Origin: Phallusia fumigata
Taxonomy: Eukaryota > Chordata > Ascidiacea > Phlebobranchia > Ascidiidae
Length of the DNA: 21,876 nt
Assembly: GCA_008931825.1 (NCBI GenBank)
Contig: QXVZ01005702.1
Span: 1 to 21,876, forward strand
Direction: 5' to 3'
The position numbers and the translations under genes were made by a program. Numbering within the stretch: position 1 is the first letter of the stretch; every line of letters begins with the position of its first letter. Below the pieces are notes generated by a model. That model searched no databases. It was not told the DNA's origin and saw nothing but the letters and a program-made list of their open reading frames with translations. Below, piece after piece: positions 1 to 10,400 of this stretch.

Positions 1-389
1 AAAATTTAAAAAAGGGACAACATTCAAGTTTAAACAAACATTCCAAATTATCTGTTTGTAATTAAAAATGTGGTCCTTGATAATGCTCAGCCAATCTAAA
101 AGTGATTTTTGGATGGTAGCTGAGCATGATTGAATGTGATCATAACAATAGATTGCCGCTGGATTAAGTTCATTTTCAAAAAAACTTAGGTTTCAGCTGT
201 TTCCTTTGAGAGAAACATTTGTATGTGACAATTTCCTGATCGCTGTCACTCATCATTCTAGAAGATTTTGCACAAGTGCTAAGCATCACGTTGATACTTA
301 GCCAATCAAGCTTTAAAAACAATACTTGGAACTTGTTTGGCTTGGCCTATTATAGTAATGGTACAACAACACAAACATTATTACTTTAC
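1..389. other. ASPH intron, left edge
   Basis: AT-rich sequence downstream (minus sense) of the donor at 389-388 (GTAAAG). I see no exon, RNA gene or repeat in it. The next ASPH exon must lie outside the window. Confidence 0.6.
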
Positions 390-3300
390 CTTGCTCTGGG
401 ACTGCTCGGATTTGACTTGATAAGTTTCCTGAAGTGAAGCTCGGCCTCTTTGGCTTTGTCCTTCTTTAGTAACTTATCTCCAGCTTTCAGTTCACTGAGG
501 ATTGGCTTATCCTTTTCCGAAGTAAAGGGGTTTGGCTTTTTCTTCACCTTTTCTGAGGTAAATTAATCAATGCACACATTATGACTTATAATGAGGCCTT
601 AAAACATTAGTTGAGTCCTACATTTTTAAATATACAATAAGTGACCCTAAAATCTGTTATTGTTTGTGAATGAGCTACAAAAGTGTTAACTAAACACTAG
701 CCATCAAGATGGCTTGGTGCTCTTCTAGTTCCGACCCATTGAAAACTAGTTGATGGAATATAAAAGTGTCTTTCCAATATGATTTTAAGCTCAAAGCAAG
801 AAACATGTTTGGAATTGAAACTAACCACATTAAAGAAACNTATTGAAAACTAGTTGATGGAATATAAAAGTGTCTTTCCAACATGATTTTAAGCTCAAAG
901 CAAGAAACATATTTGGAATTGAAACTAACCACATTAAAGAAACATAACCAAGCATTGGATTTTATTCACAACATGATTGTCTATAACATTTAACAATGAA
1001 ATCACAAAACTCTTCTCCAACCAGACTTTTTACACCACATTCCTATCTGTCAATGCCTTTTTATTGCCTCTGCCATCAGAACTCTAAAATCCAGCACTAT
1101 CCCTCTTTTTTACACTTCCCAATAACACAGTAAAGCAATGCAAAACCAAAGCACAGTGCAGATAGAGCCGCATTTAGAAAGCGAAGAAACAACGTATGTC
1201 ATGCAATAAGTTACTATACTAATGCTGAAACCATTACTCGGGAAAAACAAAGTTTACAACAAGAATGAGTGCGTGATATAAGAGGATCATTATCATTGTG
1301 ACAAACACACTAGTGCGCAAGTTTTCATTTGCCTCCGATGTGAAAGCATTGGCAATCTTTGTACACACTCGTTCAGCATAATGGGCCACATCAGAAGAAA
1401 ATTTAGTGCAACGATTGTTGCGAGATATAGATCTTGGGTTACGAATGGCATCAGCAAGCACTGCTACTATATCATCAATGGTGTGCAGCAACTCCTTCGC
1501 AAAACTTGAAAGGTTGTTCAGGATGAAACTGTTGTGAAGTCGGTTTTCCCAATCATGCTCGTTAGACGAAGGTGCTTGCTTGCTTGGTGGGATGTAGATT
1601 CTTTTGGGGTTTCGACATAAAACTTGGACAGGAAGTGTTTTTCGGCCAGGCCTTTTCGCTTTTGGCTTGTTAATAGCTTCTTTGTTAACTGGTATCACTT
1701 TATTTTCCTGTTTCATATTGGATGGCTTCATCAGACGTGCCATTGCTTTGGTGGTTAGTTTATTGGCAGGTCCGGTGTGGCTGACATACACTTTAGGTGT
1801 TGATTTAACTAATTTGGCAGAAATATGGCCATGATCTGAAATTGTTTTTGCAGTAACTGCAGGTTTTGTGGCTTGCAGTTTATTCTTGTTTAAAGCAGAC
1901 GGCTGAACACTACGCTGAGAGGAAGCTATTTCTTTCACCAGAGATGGGACAGGTTTTGCAGCTTTTGTGGCAAAAGGACCTTGTACAGGTCTGGATATTA
2001 GGGTTTGCTTGCCTCTAAACACTTTTCTTCTTAGCGGTGGATTAGTATTGACACAAACCCTTTTAATAACAGACACAGAAGGCAATATTTTAATGGCATT
2101 GACTGGTGGTGACAAGAAAGCACTTTTTCTTCTCAAAGAATGTAATTTGATCAGCACAAGTCGTTTGTTAAGTGGAAGAGAGGTTACATTGCGGCCAATC
2201 CTGGAAATAATCTTTTCGCCTTCTCTTCTTGGTTTATTGATTGCAACCAATGCAGTAACTTCTTTTGGCTTGCTTAAAAATAAAACCGATTGCAATTTTC
2301 TTTCAATTGTTTGTTTGGCTTCTACAAGTTTGTGATACTGTTGTGAATATCTTCCTTTGGCATGTAAACTGTGTTCATTTTGCAGGGTATGGGTAGAATT
2401 AAGATAATGTTGTGCTTCAAGATATGCATCATTCGCAAGTGTTTTATGAGTTGGTTTGAAAAGTTTATTGGGAACTGGAGGCATTGGCACATTTCGCAAC
2501 TTGCGGGGAAACCCCACAACAGCAACACTACTCAGGAATGAGACAGACAAATTTCCATTGGATAGATTTAGAAGGGCCTCCTGGCTGTTCAACCACTCTT
2601 TGCTGGACAGTGCTTGGTTTAATCTAACTGGTAATAATGAGAAAGGGAAAGGAAAAAGGAAAAGGGAGGAGAATAAAAGAAAGGAGATGTTAAATAACCA
2701 ACCGAAAAAGAGAAAACCTGATTTGGAAATGACTTAAGTCTGAAGTGTATAACTGACATATTTCATTTGACAAATGCTTTATGAAGGAAATCACATGGGT
2801 TTTACAAACAGCCTTCACATGCAAACTAAATTCGCAACTTATAAGCTGTTATTAGCTCCTGATTAAAATACTTCCTGGCAAACATTTTATCACCCGAAAC
2901 AGTTGGCACCAATGACCCAATGGTCAGCAAATTTTCAGGAATTATTACAGCTTGGAACCAAAACAACAACTAATTTATAGGAAGTTAACCACACCCACCT
3001 TTCTTGATTTCCTGTGGCTTTTGCTTAGCTTCTTTTTGCACATCTTCTTCCTGCTGCAAAAAGCATAGCATTGGTTAACTTTGATGCAGATTCAAAATCA
3101 AAGGAAAATATGTTTCATAAAATACTAACAAGGAGTTTGACAGTCTACAACGTTGCAACTTTTAAAAGCTTACTTTTTTAATTGGCTTTTTCAGATCATC
3201 CTCTTTTGCTGATTCCTCTGCTTTCTTCTCATTTAAATCAGGCTAAAAAGAGTTATGTATATTTTTTGGTAGGGTAAATGGATATAAAGTCATATTACTC

Positions 3301-6010
3301 TGTCCCAATTACAGTTTATGCTCGTTCAATGTTATTTCTCTTACATTATATACATACATTTCAAGTACATTTACTTGTTCGAAAATGACAATAGAGCAAT
3401 ATTAACATCCGTTTATCCCTAGAATTATATACCTTTATTTCATTTTCTTTTACCGGAGGTAGATTTGCAGGATCAGGCTCTGTAGTTAAAATATTGTTGA
3501 TTAACAAGCAATCAGATGTCAGCATAATTGGTTGATTACAGTTAAAAACAAAATTATATGGCATTATTTTGCTTGTTCAAATAGTAAATAAAAAAATAGG
3601 CTTGGAAAGGCACAATTAAAACCTCAAAAGCAAAACACAAACAAAAAGTATTCATAAACACGAGCGAACTCTTTTAGCAGAAGCGNTGCTTGTTCAAATA
3701 GTAAATAAAAAAATAGGCTTGGAAAGGCACAATTAAAACCTCAAAAGCAAAACACAAACAAAAAGTATTCATAAACACGAGCGAACTCTTTTAGCAGAAG
3801 CGTTTTCTTTCTATTAATGTTTCAACATTTTATTCATGCCTGTTCCGTCATGAAACCACAGTTTACAAATAAAGTAGATAAACAGAAAAGTGAACTAGTG
3901 GGAGACCCCCATCAGAAAACAAACACATGTAGTGATAACACATAACTTCCATAAACGCAGCAACTGCCTGTAGCACACAAAATTACTATTAATGTACTAT
4001 TAGACGGAACTGTAGCATTTAGTTTTCCAACAAGCCTAATTGCAAACTTTGCATGATTATACCCACTTACCAGGAACAGCTTTAGAACTTCTTGTCTCAA
4101 CTGGTGATGCCTCTTTCCAACCTGCAAAATTATTACAATAGCCATACTGTTTGGACATGGAAAACTAATTAGGGCGTTGAAACTTCACACGAGTCATAGG
4201 TGACTGATATGAGTAGAAGAAAGTGAGCATACTTGAGATTCTGGTAAAAGGTGAAACACGAGCAACAGGTCTTCGCTTGTCAATGTAGTAGACTTTGTCT
4301 GAGAGGAAATTTGAAGGAAGAAATGAATTGAAATGCCAAGAGTGAGTAAAGTTGTTAGTTGCAAGGTGTAACCTTGTTTTTTGAAAAGTCCAGTTAAAGA
4401 GTCGTCAATGTAAATAAGCATGTCGGCAAGTGAACGAAGTGGATGAAAGAAGGACTGATATTGTAAAGGGTTGAGAATGGAAAGACAAGAAGTGACTTCA
4501 GATGATGAAAGTGAAGAGCTTCGAACTTAAGTTAAAAAAACTTTTTTGAACAACAAAACTAAATTTAGTTACACATTTAATTATTAAACACATCACATGC
4601 AACATTTTAAACATGAAAAAGTTATGTGAAAATCAGCATCAGTTTGTTTTAGATATCACATTTGATGATTATGCTTAGAGCAATTTGAATATGATCTAAT
4701 CGCAGTTTAATAAGCCACATGTTAAACCACGAGGGAAGATGACATGCTGGTGTGAAATTTCCTGAAAAGCGAGCTGCAACTTAAGAATGTCGTGCCTGTG
4801 TGTTATGTAAAAAATCTCACAGATTGCCAAAAATCCTTTTTGTAAAGAACAAACCTACCCAATGCAGCTTTGTAGTCTACAATCCCAAAATATGCAGTAG
4901 CAGCAATTCCCCATGTAAGCGCAACCATTATAATCAGCAGGATCAAAGTGGAGTTTGATGTCGATTTGACTGGTGTGGCAGCCTGTAACCAACAAAACCA
5001 GAAAAAACTGGTAAACCATACTTTTTAACGTGGCATAAAACATTGTGATAATAATATGCATACTCAAATCAAGATCATTAGTTGGTCACACTTTATATTC
5101 AGTCAAAATTTCACAAAAATGAGGGTTTGGTTGGTTACAAATCATGAAGTGGTAAACAATTTTGGTTTAATTTCGGTATTACATGTCATAAGTTACAAAC
5201 AAACAAATCATACCTGTGGTTCCTTAGCACTTTTTCCATTGCTCTCAATTTCATCTAAAAAACAATGAAAATCGTTGGACCTAAAAAATCTACTTTATTG
5301 CACCAAATGCCAAGCATAGAAGTAGTATGCTTGCTTTTAAACTGTTTTTATTTGTTTTTTTAATTCTTTACTGTCAAAAAAAGTTTTTCAATTCTCACCA
5401 TACAAAACATCTTGTTCAGTCATATTGTGTTTTGAGCCTCTACTGCGAAGGTCACCGTGACCCAACATCGTGTTTTCACGTCTGCTTTCCATTCTCTAAC
5501 CACATTCTGCCATAGGGGCCACTTAAGACTTAGTCAGCCACAGACAAACTGTACTGATAACTGCTTTGCAACCCTTAAGTGTCATAGCTAACTATAGACC
5601 AAGGTAGAGAAAAAGGAGAGGCGCTAATGGCTGTTTGATTGACTGTGACAATGATTATTCCATTAAGGCTACCTGTATTTTTATTTGTCACACCAAGAGG
5701 AGTGACTTACAGTAAACTGATGTGTGTGTGTGTGTGTGTGTGCTATTTCAATAAACAAGTTTATTGATAAAAACCAGTTAGTTTAAGTAACAGCTTGGGA
5801 AATTGCACCGCAGTGGAAATTATGAGTATGCAAACCATCTGGCAGCAACAACATAGGAAACCAATATATAAGCAGTTTATTTGTACTTGAAATTAAATGG
5901 TCACTCTTGTGTAATTATACGTACAAAAAATGCCTACCACAAGAATAAGCATCTTACATACCTGAAGACTTTGTTTTGTCGGGCTTTCTTTTTCGGATTT
6001 TTTGTGGCAT
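390..6010 (-). CDS. ASPH: Aspartyl/asparaginyl beta-hydroxylase, N-terminal exons 1-8 (partial)
   Basis: ASPH is a type II ER membrane dioxygenase that hydroxylates Asp/Asn in EGF-like domains. Exons on the minus strand: 6010-5962, 5254-5214, 4982-4859, 4121-4071, 3479-3433, 3242-3174, 3053-2999 and 552-390, all with GT..AG ends and matching phases (about 199 codons). The start ATG at 6010 gives a basic cytosolic head (MPQKIRKRKPDKTKSS). Exon 3 carries the signal anchor (about residues 41-63) followed by FGIVDYKAALG, which resembles the membrane-proximal WFDLVDYEEVLG of vertebrate ASPH/junctin. Exons 4-7 are Lys/Glu-rich, like the luminal KEKE stretch. Exon 8 holds LLKKDKAKEAELHFRKLI and ends NPSSPRAR, matching the first TPR-like helices and the SPRAR of ASPH. 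I saw no exon for the vertebrate acidic EF-hand-like segment after the anchor. The catalytic part lies beyond the left edge. Confidence 0.85.
738..943. repeat. 102-base direct duplication around a single N (position 840)
   Basis: Bases 738-839 recur at 842-943 with only two substitutions seen, and N 840 lies between them. It sits in the ASPH intron between the alternative last exon and exon 8. This looks like two overlapping contig ends placed side by side, not a biological tandem repeat. Confidence 0.85.
961..966 (-). terminator. Polyadenylation signal AATAAA
   Basis: TTTATT on the plus strand reads AATAAA on the minus strand, about 270 bases after the stop of the large alternative ASPH exon. 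A second AATAAA lies at 1060-1065. Both fit a short 3' UTR for that isoform. Confidence 0.45.
1234..2627 (-). CDS. ASPH: Alternative last exon of the ASPH gene: basic tail with C-terminal membrane segment
   Basis: A 463-codon open frame whose acceptor (tattaccag, AG at 2629-2628) follows a pyrimidine tract of nearly 50 bases. It begins in the phase left by the exon ending at 2999, so joining is in frame and gives a 609-residue isoform. The exon is rich in Lys, Arg, Pro, Ser and Thr and poor in acidic residues. It ends with a hydrophobic stretch (VFVTMIMILLYHALILVVNF) just before the stop at 1234-1236. AATAAA signals on the minus strand lie at 1065-1060 and 966-961. In vertebrates ASPH yields junctin and junctate, which lack the catalytic domain, by alternative 3' exons. 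A similar role is inferred here. I recognise no domain in the tail. It could instead belong to an overlapping gene with its own start. Confidence 0.6.
3570..3802. repeat. 116-base direct duplication around a single N (position 3686)
   Basis: Bases 3570-3685 are repeated at 3687-3802 with no difference noticed, joined by N 3686, inside the ASPH intron between exons 4 and 5. The layout is the same as at 840 and 9447, so an assembly join is the likely cause. Confidence 0.85.
4190..4528 (-). other. Open stretch in an ASPH intron, possible reverse-transcriptase relic
   Basis: About 110 codons without a stop on the minus strand inside the intron between exons 3 and 4. It contains LADMLIYIDDSLTG, which recalls the Y-x-D-D catalytic box of retroelement reverse transcriptases, with FHPLRSL before it. 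No other RT motif, protease, RNase H or terminal repeat is seen, and splice phases do not call for an exon here. It may be a small decayed retroelement piece or chance. Confidence 0.25.
5721..5742. repeat. (TG)11 microsatellite
   Basis: Twenty-two bases of perfect TG dinucleotide repeat, within the first ASPH intron. The rest of that intron (5255-5961) shows nothing I can identify. Confidence 0.95.
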
Positions 6011-7427
6011 AGTTGAAGTTTACCACAGCACCACAACTTACAACCCTTAAACAAAACACTGCAATTTCTAAAAAAATAACTGATTTCTTGTTGGTTGTTT
6101 TAGGTGATAAAAGATTTCATTATTCTACTTTTTAGATGAAGCCCATATATGTTGTAATATATACAGATATATATCATGCTTACAGATACGGATGTCGTAA
6201 GCCGTCATATTTAGGCTTTAACAAAGTTGCAGTCAAACTTAGATGAAATGCAACTGTTACAGCCAGATAATTATGTCTGCCTGATGTCTATACAAAGTCG
6301 GTATCGGGATAAAGCACAATGTAAAGCATGCTAAGAAACTAAGGCCAATTGTTGCTGCATTTACGATCCATTTATGACCACTATTGGTTATGCAGGAAAA
6401 AGACTGTACGGCCAGCACTATACCAATTGGGCACATAAACAATACGAAATCTGTGATGTAATGACATAAACACCAGTGCTGAATATCATAATAGAAAAGC
6501 TGGAATAGGTAAAATATTTGAACCTATTGCTAACTTATTGCCATCTACAATCGAAAGTTTGTACAATTTAATTTTATGAGTATACAACACAACGTTCGTC
6601 TTGCAAAAAAATGCAGACAAACTTGCTAATAATTATATAACACCGGAAAGGTGGCGCTTTTTAACCGGAATACAAAGTTGCAAATTAACAACACATACTT
6701 AGATAACACGACCAATGCATAAACAAGAACAGAAATGTCCAGTCTCTAAAACTAAATTTGGTAATTGTTTACCATTGCACCAAAACCAAACACACGCTCA
6801 TCATAGAAATCACACCGCAAAGTACTCTCCCTGTTGACTCAATAAAAGTTTGCTTGTTTCGCATGATTGGTTTCACAGCAAAAAGAAACAATATTTGTTC
6901 GATAAGTTCTTTATTCTATCAGCATGTAGGTTAAGTTTGTGCAGTAGAAAAACAAATGATCAAACGACTTGAATCATACTTTGTGTGTTTACTTAAAGAC
7001 AATGTCTGTTTTTGACAAATTTGGTTCCAAAGAATCGGAAACGCTATTGCGCCAAAAAACTGGTGATGATGTAGCGCGACTGCGCTCCCGCTGGGTGTGA
7101 CATTAAAACATGTCAATTGTTGCCAAGCAATGAGCATTGTAGACACGGCACGGGTGTATGAATGGCTTTGCAGTCATAAAGTAGTCAATTCGTTTGCAGA
7201 TCACTTTCGTTCTTGATACTGACTGGCACGGTTGTGTATTTTGTGGTCCGTATCGCCGCGCGTTTTTTGACGTTTTACACAACGTTGTGTATCCACTGTT
7301 CCGTCACAAAGCAAACGCCGGGCTAAACATTAATACGCGACAGACCTCGAGGGTTTCGTAAAGCTCAGGGACTGGCACCACAGGCAGTGTTCACTGTACT
7401 TTTATTGTATCGAATGGTTTTGACATA
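6011..7427. promoter_or_regulatory. Intergenic region between divergent ASPH and receptor genes
   Basis: About 1.4 kb between the ASPH start (minus strand) and the receptor start (plus strand), so it should hold both promoters and 5' UTRs. No convincing TATA box or conserved element is visible near either start. Short open frames here have no splice or homology support. If the organism is a tunicate, trans-spliced leaders could hide the true 5' ends. Confidence 0.45.
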
Positions 7428-7491
7428 ATGACAAGCATCAAAGGATTAGTAGTGATCTTCATCTTTGCCAACGCTGTCTGGTGTGTTGCAG
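7428..7491 (+). CDS. Signal-peptide exon of the receptor gene
   Basis: The ATG at 7428 starts MTSIKGLVVIFIFANAVWC (21 codons plus one base): a short polar start, a hydrophobic core and small residues near the end, typical of a secretory signal peptide. The exon ends at a strong donor (GCAG/GTAAGTG) in phase 1, the phase needed by the exon at 8484. The duplicated second copy lacks this exon, since its sequence starts inside the following intron. Confidence 0.75.
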
Positions 7492-10400
7492 GTAAGTGTG
7501 TTTTGGTGTTTGAGAATTCGATAAAAATGATGTAGTTTTCCTTCGAATACGACAATAAAGCTATTTTAAGCATACAAATGTGCTCATCCGTATTATATCC
7601 ACGTTACATGTGTAGTCTTAGAAAAGTTTTAGGAAATGTAGGCAACAAGGCTAATAATTGTTATCCCATTAACAGCAATGATGTAAGTCTACACTTGCGC
7701 CACTTTATGAAGCGGGGTCAGTGAGCAACCAATATTTACACAAACGCAATCGTCACGCGCGCATTACCACTTTGTTTCCCAATATGAATAAACCTTCGTC
7801 GTATCTAAGTGTTTTCTGTGACTACAAAGTGTATGCATTGCTTAAATGTAGGCTACGTGTGTTGAATTTACAGCCCTTTCTATTCAAGTGACTCATGAAT
7901 CTTTCTCCCTCGGCAGTTGAATATTGTGTGGTGCCGCCAATTAACCCATTATATGCCAGTCTGGTGTGGCATTTTAGTATTCGTTTTGTATTACCGCATT
8001 CTCAAACGCTCGGTCTTGTTAAATTCAACCCTGTTAACACATTTTAAAACTAGCAACATGCCGCAATAGACATATGTGACAATTTAGTGGCTTGAATCTC
8101 TTACTTTTTGCTGCACAAATCCATAATGTTTTCTGTCCAGGTCCAAGGCCAAATCAGGGCACATTTTTGCACTGCAGACTTACGTGCATTTATGACTAGT
8201 TAAACGCATCGATGTGGAATGCTGTTGTAGCATTGTTGTGGCCAATGTTTTAAAAGAAACTCAATAGAATGTCAAGTTATTTTACAACCAACTGAATACA
8301 AAACCCATATGTCAACCTTGCTTGACAACAGAGAAAAGTCACAACGGATAATGTATTTCGTTGTAAAGTCGCCTTCTCTGTGGTTCGGTAAAGCGAATCG
8401 TGGAGCACAATGTAAAAGCGCGGAAAAACGTATGAAATGGTGATTTCCAGCGTTTAAGCTTGGTAAACAAACTTTGTTTGTAGGGGTTTCACAACAGCGG
8501 GAGCCTGGAGTTTTAACGTTTAACAAACCTGACCAAGAGCTCACTGAAGGTAAAAAAATTCATCAACCTAACAATGTTGTTCCCTTTTAGTTTTTTTCTC
8601 CAAAGAATGTTTACATGTTATATCCTGCTATACTTTCACCTGAAGAGAACAAACATACATGGCAAATTATTAACTACGGGTTTGTATGTTTTGGCCTGTG
8701 TCCACAAAATGTTTACTTTTCTACATGGCATATTATTGTTCTCTGGATGTGAGGTTACAAAGCACAAAACACGAAGATTTAGTACCATTTCAATATTCAC
8801 GAAAATAAGATAATTCAAAAATAAACCTTTCTTGGCAGAACGATCTTCTAGGAGCACAACAGCAGATATTTGCCAAGAGACCAAGAACTTTACTTATGTG
8901 ACGGAAGGATCTAATAAACCTACCCAAGTGCTGTGCTCATGTGGAAAAGACGACACAGCGGTGGTTGGTCAAATTTGTGCGGTTAGACACCATAACAAAA
9001 CCATCCGGGTGGTGGCGACAAAGAGCACAAACTTCGATAACTTTTGCATGCTATCGGACTTTGACCTCTATAAACCTAATAGAAAATATCTTACTGCCAA
9101 AACTTCTATTGCGTTAAAAAATGCATTGCTGCAAAAATAAGCACCACAGGAATATTTTAACACGCTAAACAAAGTGTTTATATTTAAAGCTCGCATTTTA
9201 AAGCCAATACTTAAATTGACATAAAAACGTCACCCAAATGCGCATGTTTTATGTAGACTTGGAAGGATGCGACCTGCAACGACATATCTGAAGGAAACTT
9301 CTCAGACTCCATTTTGAAGCGTGGCTTTATGGTTCACCCACCGAACATCGAAGACGGTCAACTGGTTATTTACTGCATCAGTGATGGATGTGTGCAGAAA
9401 ATTACCATAAAGTTTACGCCAGGCAAAGGTCAGAAAAACATATATANCAAGGCTAATAATTGTTATCCCATTAACAGCAATGATGTAAGTCTACACTTGC
9501 GCCACTTTATGAAGCGGGGTCAGTGCGCAACCAATATTTACACAAACGCAATCGTCACGCGCGCATTACCACTTTGTTTCCCAATATGAATAAACCTTCG
9601 TCGTATCTAAGTGTTTTCTGTGACTACAAAGTGTATGCATTGCTTAAATGTAGGCTACGTGTGTTGAATTTACAGCCCTTTCTATTCAAGTGACTCATGA
9701 ATCTTTCTCCCTCGGCAGTTGAATATTGTGTGGTGCCGCCAATTAACCCATTATATGCCAGTCTGGTGTGGCATTTTAGTATTCGTTTTGTATTACCGCA
9801 TTCTCAAACGCTCGGTCTTGTTAAATTCAACCCTGTTAACACATTTTAAAACTAGCAACATGCCGCAATAGACATATGTGACAATTTAGTGGCTTGAATC
9901 TCTTACTTTTTGCTGCACAAATCCATAATGTTTTCTGTCCAGGTCCAAGGCCAAATCAGGGCACATTTTTGCACTGCAGACTTACGTGCATTTATGACTA
10001 GTTAAACGCATCGATGTGGAATGCTGTTGTAGCATTGTTGTGGCCAATGTTTTAAAAGAAACTCAATAGAATGTCAAGTTATTTTACAACCAACTGAATA
10101 CAAAACCCATATGTCAACCTTGTTTGACAACAGAGAAAAGTCACAACGGATAATGTATTTCGTTGTAAAGTCGCTTTCTCTGTGGTTCGGTAAAGCGAAT
10201 CGTGGAGCACAATGTAAAAGCGCGAAAAAACGTATGAAATGGTGATTTCCAGCGTTTAAGCTTGGTAAACAAACTTTGTTTGTAGGGGCTTCACAACAGC
10301 GGGAGCCTGGAGTTTTAACGTTTAACAAACCTGACCAAGAGCTCACTGAAGGTAAAAAAAATTCATCAACCTAACCATGTTGTTCCCTTTTAGTTTCTTT

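Noticed and set aside
690-932. 80-codon open frame on the minus strand
   Set aside because: It spans N 840 and reads the same duplicated segment twice, so it is an artefact of the join.
1604-2335. Plus-strand open frames opposite the alternative ASPH exon
   Set aside because: They are mirror frames of a Lys/Arg/Pro-rich minus-strand exon and have no splice context.
6257-6442. Short hydrophobic open frame on the minus strand upstream of ASPH
   Set aside because: 61 codons in AT-rich intergenic DNA without splice or homology support. Hydrophobic frames arise easily from such composition.
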